A stretch of 6,327 nt of DNA, taken from NCBI GenBank assembly GCA_026786045.1, contig JAJAYV010000173.1:1-6327 (forward strand), in the 5' to 3' direction. Both the position numbers and the translations under genes were made by a program. Position 1 is the first letter of the stretch, and the number at the start of each line of letters is the position of its first letter. The DNA is from Frankiaceae bacterium. Its GTDB lineage: Bacteria; Actinomycetota; Actinomycetes; Mycobacteriales; SCTD01. Under the pieces are notes generated by a model. The model made no database searches and was not told where the DNA came from. It saw only the letters and a program-made list of their open reading frames with translations. Positions 3,732-6,327 of this stretch are shown piece after piece.

Positions 3732-6327
3732 TCATTGGCGCCGCCAGGCGCTGCGGTCGAGCTCAGCGGCCGGGACGGCCCGGCCGTACAGCCAGCCCTG
3801 GGCGAGGTCGACGTCGAGCGCCCGCAGGGCCTGTTCGACAGCCTCGGTCTCCACGCCCTCCGCGACGACCTCCAGCCCGAGGTCGTGGGCCATCCGCACG
3901 ACCCCGCCGACGAGGGCCGCGTCGCGCGCATCGCGGTGCACCTGCGCGCTGAAGGCGCGATCGACCTTGATCCGCGACACCGGCAGGCTGCGCAGGTAGG
4001 ACAGCGCGGAGTAGCCGGTGCCGAAGTCGTCGACGGCGCAGGCCGCCCCGGCCCGGGTCAGCACCGCCACCGCCTCCCGGGCCCGGTCGTCGACCAGGGC
4101 GCTCTCGGTGATCTCGACGCCGAGCGCACCCTGCGCGTCGCGCACCATCTCGGCCAGCCGCTCGACGACCGAGGCGTCGCGCAGGGCCGACGGCGAGACG
4201 TTGCACGCGACCGCGACGTCGAAGCCCTCGGCCCGCCACTGCGCCGCCTGCGCGGCGGCCGACCCCGCGACCCGCAGGGTCAGCTCGTCGACCAGGTCGG
4301 TCTGCTCGGCCAGCGGCACGAACACCGCGGGCAGAAGCAGCCCGCGGGTCGGGTGCTGCCAGCGCACCAGCGCCTCGAGCTCGCGGACCTCGCCGGTGCG
4401 CAGGTCGACGAGCGGCTGGTAGTGCAGGACGAGGGCGTCGCCGGCCAGTGCCTCGCGCAGGTCGACGAGCAGCGCGAGGCGCTCGCTGCGCTCCCGGTCC
4501 AGCAGCGGGTCGAACAGCGCCCACCCGGTCCGCTCGCTCTTCGCGCGGTACATCGCGAGGTCGGCGTGCTGCAGCAGCAGGCCCGGCTCGTCGCCATGCT
4601 CGGGCGAAAGCGCCACCCCGATGCTGGCGCCGAGCGTGACGTCGAGACCGGGCAGCCGGAACGGCTCCGCCATCGAGCGCACCACCTCGGCGGCCACCGC
4701 GCCCGCCTCCTCGACGGTGCCGGCGCTCGACAGGTACACGGCGAACTCGTCGCCGCCCAGCCGGGCGACAACGCCCCGGCCGCCCACGACGTCCTCCAGC
4801 CGTCGGCCGAGCTGGCCGAGGACCTCGTCGCCCGCGAGGTGGCCGAGGCTGTCGTTGACGTCCTTGAAGTCGTCGAGGTCCAGCAGCAGCAGGGCGAACG
4901 GCCCGCCGCCGTCGCGCAGCGCCCGCTCGAGGCTGGTGCGCAGGGTGAGCCGGTTGGGCAGTCCGGTGAGCGCGTCGTGCGTGGCCTGGTGCCGCACCCG
5001 GTCCTCGACCGCCGCGCGCTGCACCGCCCCCGCGAGCACGGCGCAGACCGTCGACAGGAAGTCGACCTCGACCTGCTCGAACCGGTGCAGCTCGCTGGTG
5101 TGGCAGGACAGCACCCCCCAGGGCGCCCCCTCGACGAGCACGGGCACGAGCGCGCCGCTGCGGACGCCGTACGTCTGCGCGTACCCCTGCTGCTCGGGCG
5201 TACCGACCTGGTAGTCGCGGACCACCACCGACTGCCGTCCGACGACCACCTGTTCGAGCTGCTGGCCCGCCGGGATGCGGGTCACCCCCGGCACGATCCC
5301 GTCCAGCGTGACGGCTCGTACCAGGAAGTCGCCCTCGGGCATGCGTTCCAGCAGACCGACGCTGTCGAGCCCCATGACGTCGTTGACGCGGTGCACCGCG
5401 TGGTCGAACAGGTCCGCCAGGGCCGGCTGGGTGAGAGCGCGCGTGGCGATGCCGGCGAGCGCGGCTTGCTGCGCGGCCCTGCGCTCGAGAGCAGCGCTGG
5501 CGTCGCGCTCATCGGTGACGTCGCGGACCGTCAGCACCACCCCGTCCACAGCGGGGTCGTCGAGCAGGTTGTTGGCGATCCACTGCAGGACCCGCAGCCG
5601 GCCGTCCGGCAGCCGGACCGGCAGGTCGATCGGCGCGCCGGCGCCCGGCTCGGCCAGGACCGACCGCCAGAAGTCGGTGGCGGTACGCCGGTGCGAGGCG
5701 AGCACCAGCCCGAGCAGAGGGGCGACCAGGTCGTTGCCGAGGATCTGCGCGGACGGGGAGGCGTAGGTGACCGAGCCGTCGCGCCCGACGAGCAGCAGCA
5801 TGTCGGTGGAGTGCTGCACCAGGGCCAGGTGGCGGCGGTGCGAGGCCTGCGTCGAGGCGAGCAGGACCGCGTTGTCCAGGGCCAGGCTGAGCCGGTCGAC
5901 GACCGCGGCGGCCAGCCGGCGGTCGTCCGGCGAGAAGGCGCCGCTCTCCCGCCCGACCACGAGCACGCCGAGCACCTCGCCCCGGGCGGTCAGCCGCACC
6001 CCGTGCACCGCGTCCACCCGCAGCACCCCCGGGTCGAGCCCGGCGGCCCAGGAGATCCGCTCGGCAATCCCCTCCTCGGACAGGTGCTCGTCGCCAGACG
6101 CGAGCACGCGCTGAACGAAGCCGCCGGGGCGGTCGGCGAGCAGGAAGCCGCCCAGCAGCCGCCGGGCGTCGGGGTCCGGGTGCGCGACCGCCACGCGCCC
6201 CAGCACCTGCGCAGCCGGCCCGACCAGCGCCAGCCCGCACGGCCCGGAGAGCTGCTCGGCGAGCGTGTCCACGACGGCCTGCAGCACCCGCTCGTGGTCG
6301 CGCAGCGCCTCGTCGACCGTCCGGGAC
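3732..6327 (-). CDS. GAF-PAS-GAF-GGDEF-EAL cyclic-di-GMP synthase/phosphodiesterase (5' end outside window)
   Basis: The frame is open to the right edge. Codons before GTG 6287 read RDHERVLQAVV and look like natural GAF-domain lead-in, so I treat the gene as partial; residues below count from GTG 6287 (851 residues to the stop). Order: GAF (~1-143), PAS (~148-260), GAF (~272-425), GGDEF (~430-592, about 5000-4512), EAL (~605-845, about 4475-3753). The cyclase domain has an intact GGDEF (511-515) with Asp470, Asn478 and Asp487 in LDLDDFKDVNDSLGHLAGDE. The RxxD inhibitory site six residues before GG is missing (Gly502 and Gly505). The EAL domain keeps its metal and catalytic residues: Glu638 (EAL), Asn696 (NVSP), Glu725 (EITES), Asp753/Asp754 (DDFGTGYS), Lys774, Glu810/Glu813 and Gln830. 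Both activities are therefore plausible. No membrane helices are seen in this part, so it is likely a soluble sensor for an unknown small ligand. Confidence 0.94.
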   Translation of the reverse strand, partial: SRTVDEALRDHERVLQAVVDTLAEQLSGPCGLALVGPAAQVLGRVAVAHPDPDARRLLGGFLLADRPGGFVQRVLASGDEHLSEEGIAERISWAAGLDPGVLRVDAVHGVRLTARGEVLGVLVVGRESGAFSPDDRRLAAAVVDRLSLALDNAVLLASTQASHRRHLALVQHSTDMLLLVGRDGSVTYASPSAQILGNDLVAPLLGLVLASHRRTATDFWRSVLAEPGAGAPIDLPVRLPDGRLRVLQWIANNLLDDPAVDGVVLTVRDVTDERDASAALERRAAQQAALAGIATRALTQPALADLFDHAVHRVNDVMGLDSVGLLERMPEGDFLVRAVTLDGIVPGVTRIPAGQQLEQVVVGRQSVVVRDYQVGTPEQQGYAQTYGVRSGALVPVLVEGAPWGVLSCHTSELHRFEQVEVDFLSTVCAVLAGAVQRAAVEDRVRHQATHDALTGLPNRLTLRTSLERALRDGGGPFALLLLDLDDFKDVNDSLGHLAGDEVLGQLGRRLEDVVGGRGVVARLGGDEFAVYLSSAGTVEEAGAVAAEVVRSMAEPFRLPGLDVTLGASIGVALSPEHGDEPGLLLQHADLAMYRAKSERTGWALFDPLLDRERSERLALLVDLREALAGDALVLHYQPLVDLRTGEVRELEALVRWQHPTRGLLLPAVFVPLAEQTDLVDELTLRVAGSAAAQAAQWRAEGFDVAVACNVSPSALRDASVVERLAEMVRDAQGALGVEITESALVDDRAREAVAVLTRAGAACAVDDFGTGYSALSYLRSLPVSRIKVDRAFSAQVHRDARDAALVGGVVRMAHDLGLEVVAEGVETEAVEQALRALDVDLAQGWLYGRAVPAAELDRSAWRRQ

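Noticed and set aside
3698..3931. Upstream extension of the hydrolase frame to 3931, adding 78 residues.
   Set aside because: Most of it overlaps the end of the EAL domain in another frame and has shadow-like composition. Starts at 3697 or 3715 fit the gap and the family.
5085..5120. A Cys-His pair (residues 395-396, SCHTSELHRF) in the second GAF domain, reminiscent of a phytochrome chromophore-binding site.
   Set aside because: The surrounding GVLSCHTSELHRF is the ordinary final strand and loop of a GAF domain, and other phytochrome hallmarks (such as a PHY domain) are absent.

Overview
The window is very GC-rich (near-saturated G/C at third codon positions) and carries five substantial protein genes packed almost without gaps. 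Base composition, GTG starts, 4-bp start/stop overlaps and the flavour of the proteins suggest a high-GC actinobacterium. Frankiales/Geodermatophilaceae-like is my guess; this rests on sequence character only and no marker gene is present.

Layout. (a) 1-76 is a short, extremely GC-rich leader. It can fold into hairpins, but one frame also reads through it to a TGA that overlaps the next start codon, so it may be the end of an upstream gene. (b) 77-2049, plus strand: a crotonase-fold enoyl-CoA hydratase followed, with a GTGA overlap, by a family III (CaiB/BaiF) CoA-transferase. (c) 2046-6327, minus strand, read right to left: the 3' part of a large GAF-PAS-GAF-GGDEF-EAL cyclic-di-GMP protein (start lies beyond the window), then 34 bp later an alpha/beta hydrolase, then, with another GTGA overlap, a 3-hydroxyacyl-CoA dehydrogenase-family NAD enzyme of the L-gulonate/L-carnitine dehydrogenase type. 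The two gene sets converge and share a CTAG tetramer that serves as the stop codon (TAG) on both strands.

How the parts may work together. The plus-strand pair is a plausible acyl-CoA module: the transferase would activate an acid as its CoA thioester and the hydratase would hydrate or dehydrate the enoyl-CoA. The dehydrogenase on the other strand belongs to a family that oxidises 3-hydroxy acids or 3-hydroxyacyl-CoAs, so the three enzymes could serve one catabolic route. The CaiD-like and CaiB-like pair next to a carnitine/gulonate-type dehydrogenase makes carnitine-like or short hydroxy-acid metabolism a testable idea, not a conclusion. The c-di-GMP protein appears to retain all key residues for both synthesis and hydrolysis but lacks the product-inhibition site. 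It is probably independent in function, though it could share a transcript with the hydrolase and dehydrogenase.

I found no RNA genes, mobile elements, CRISPR arrays or convincing intrinsic terminators. I see no clear new biological system; the most useful points are the tight gene junctions and the putative pathway grouping.
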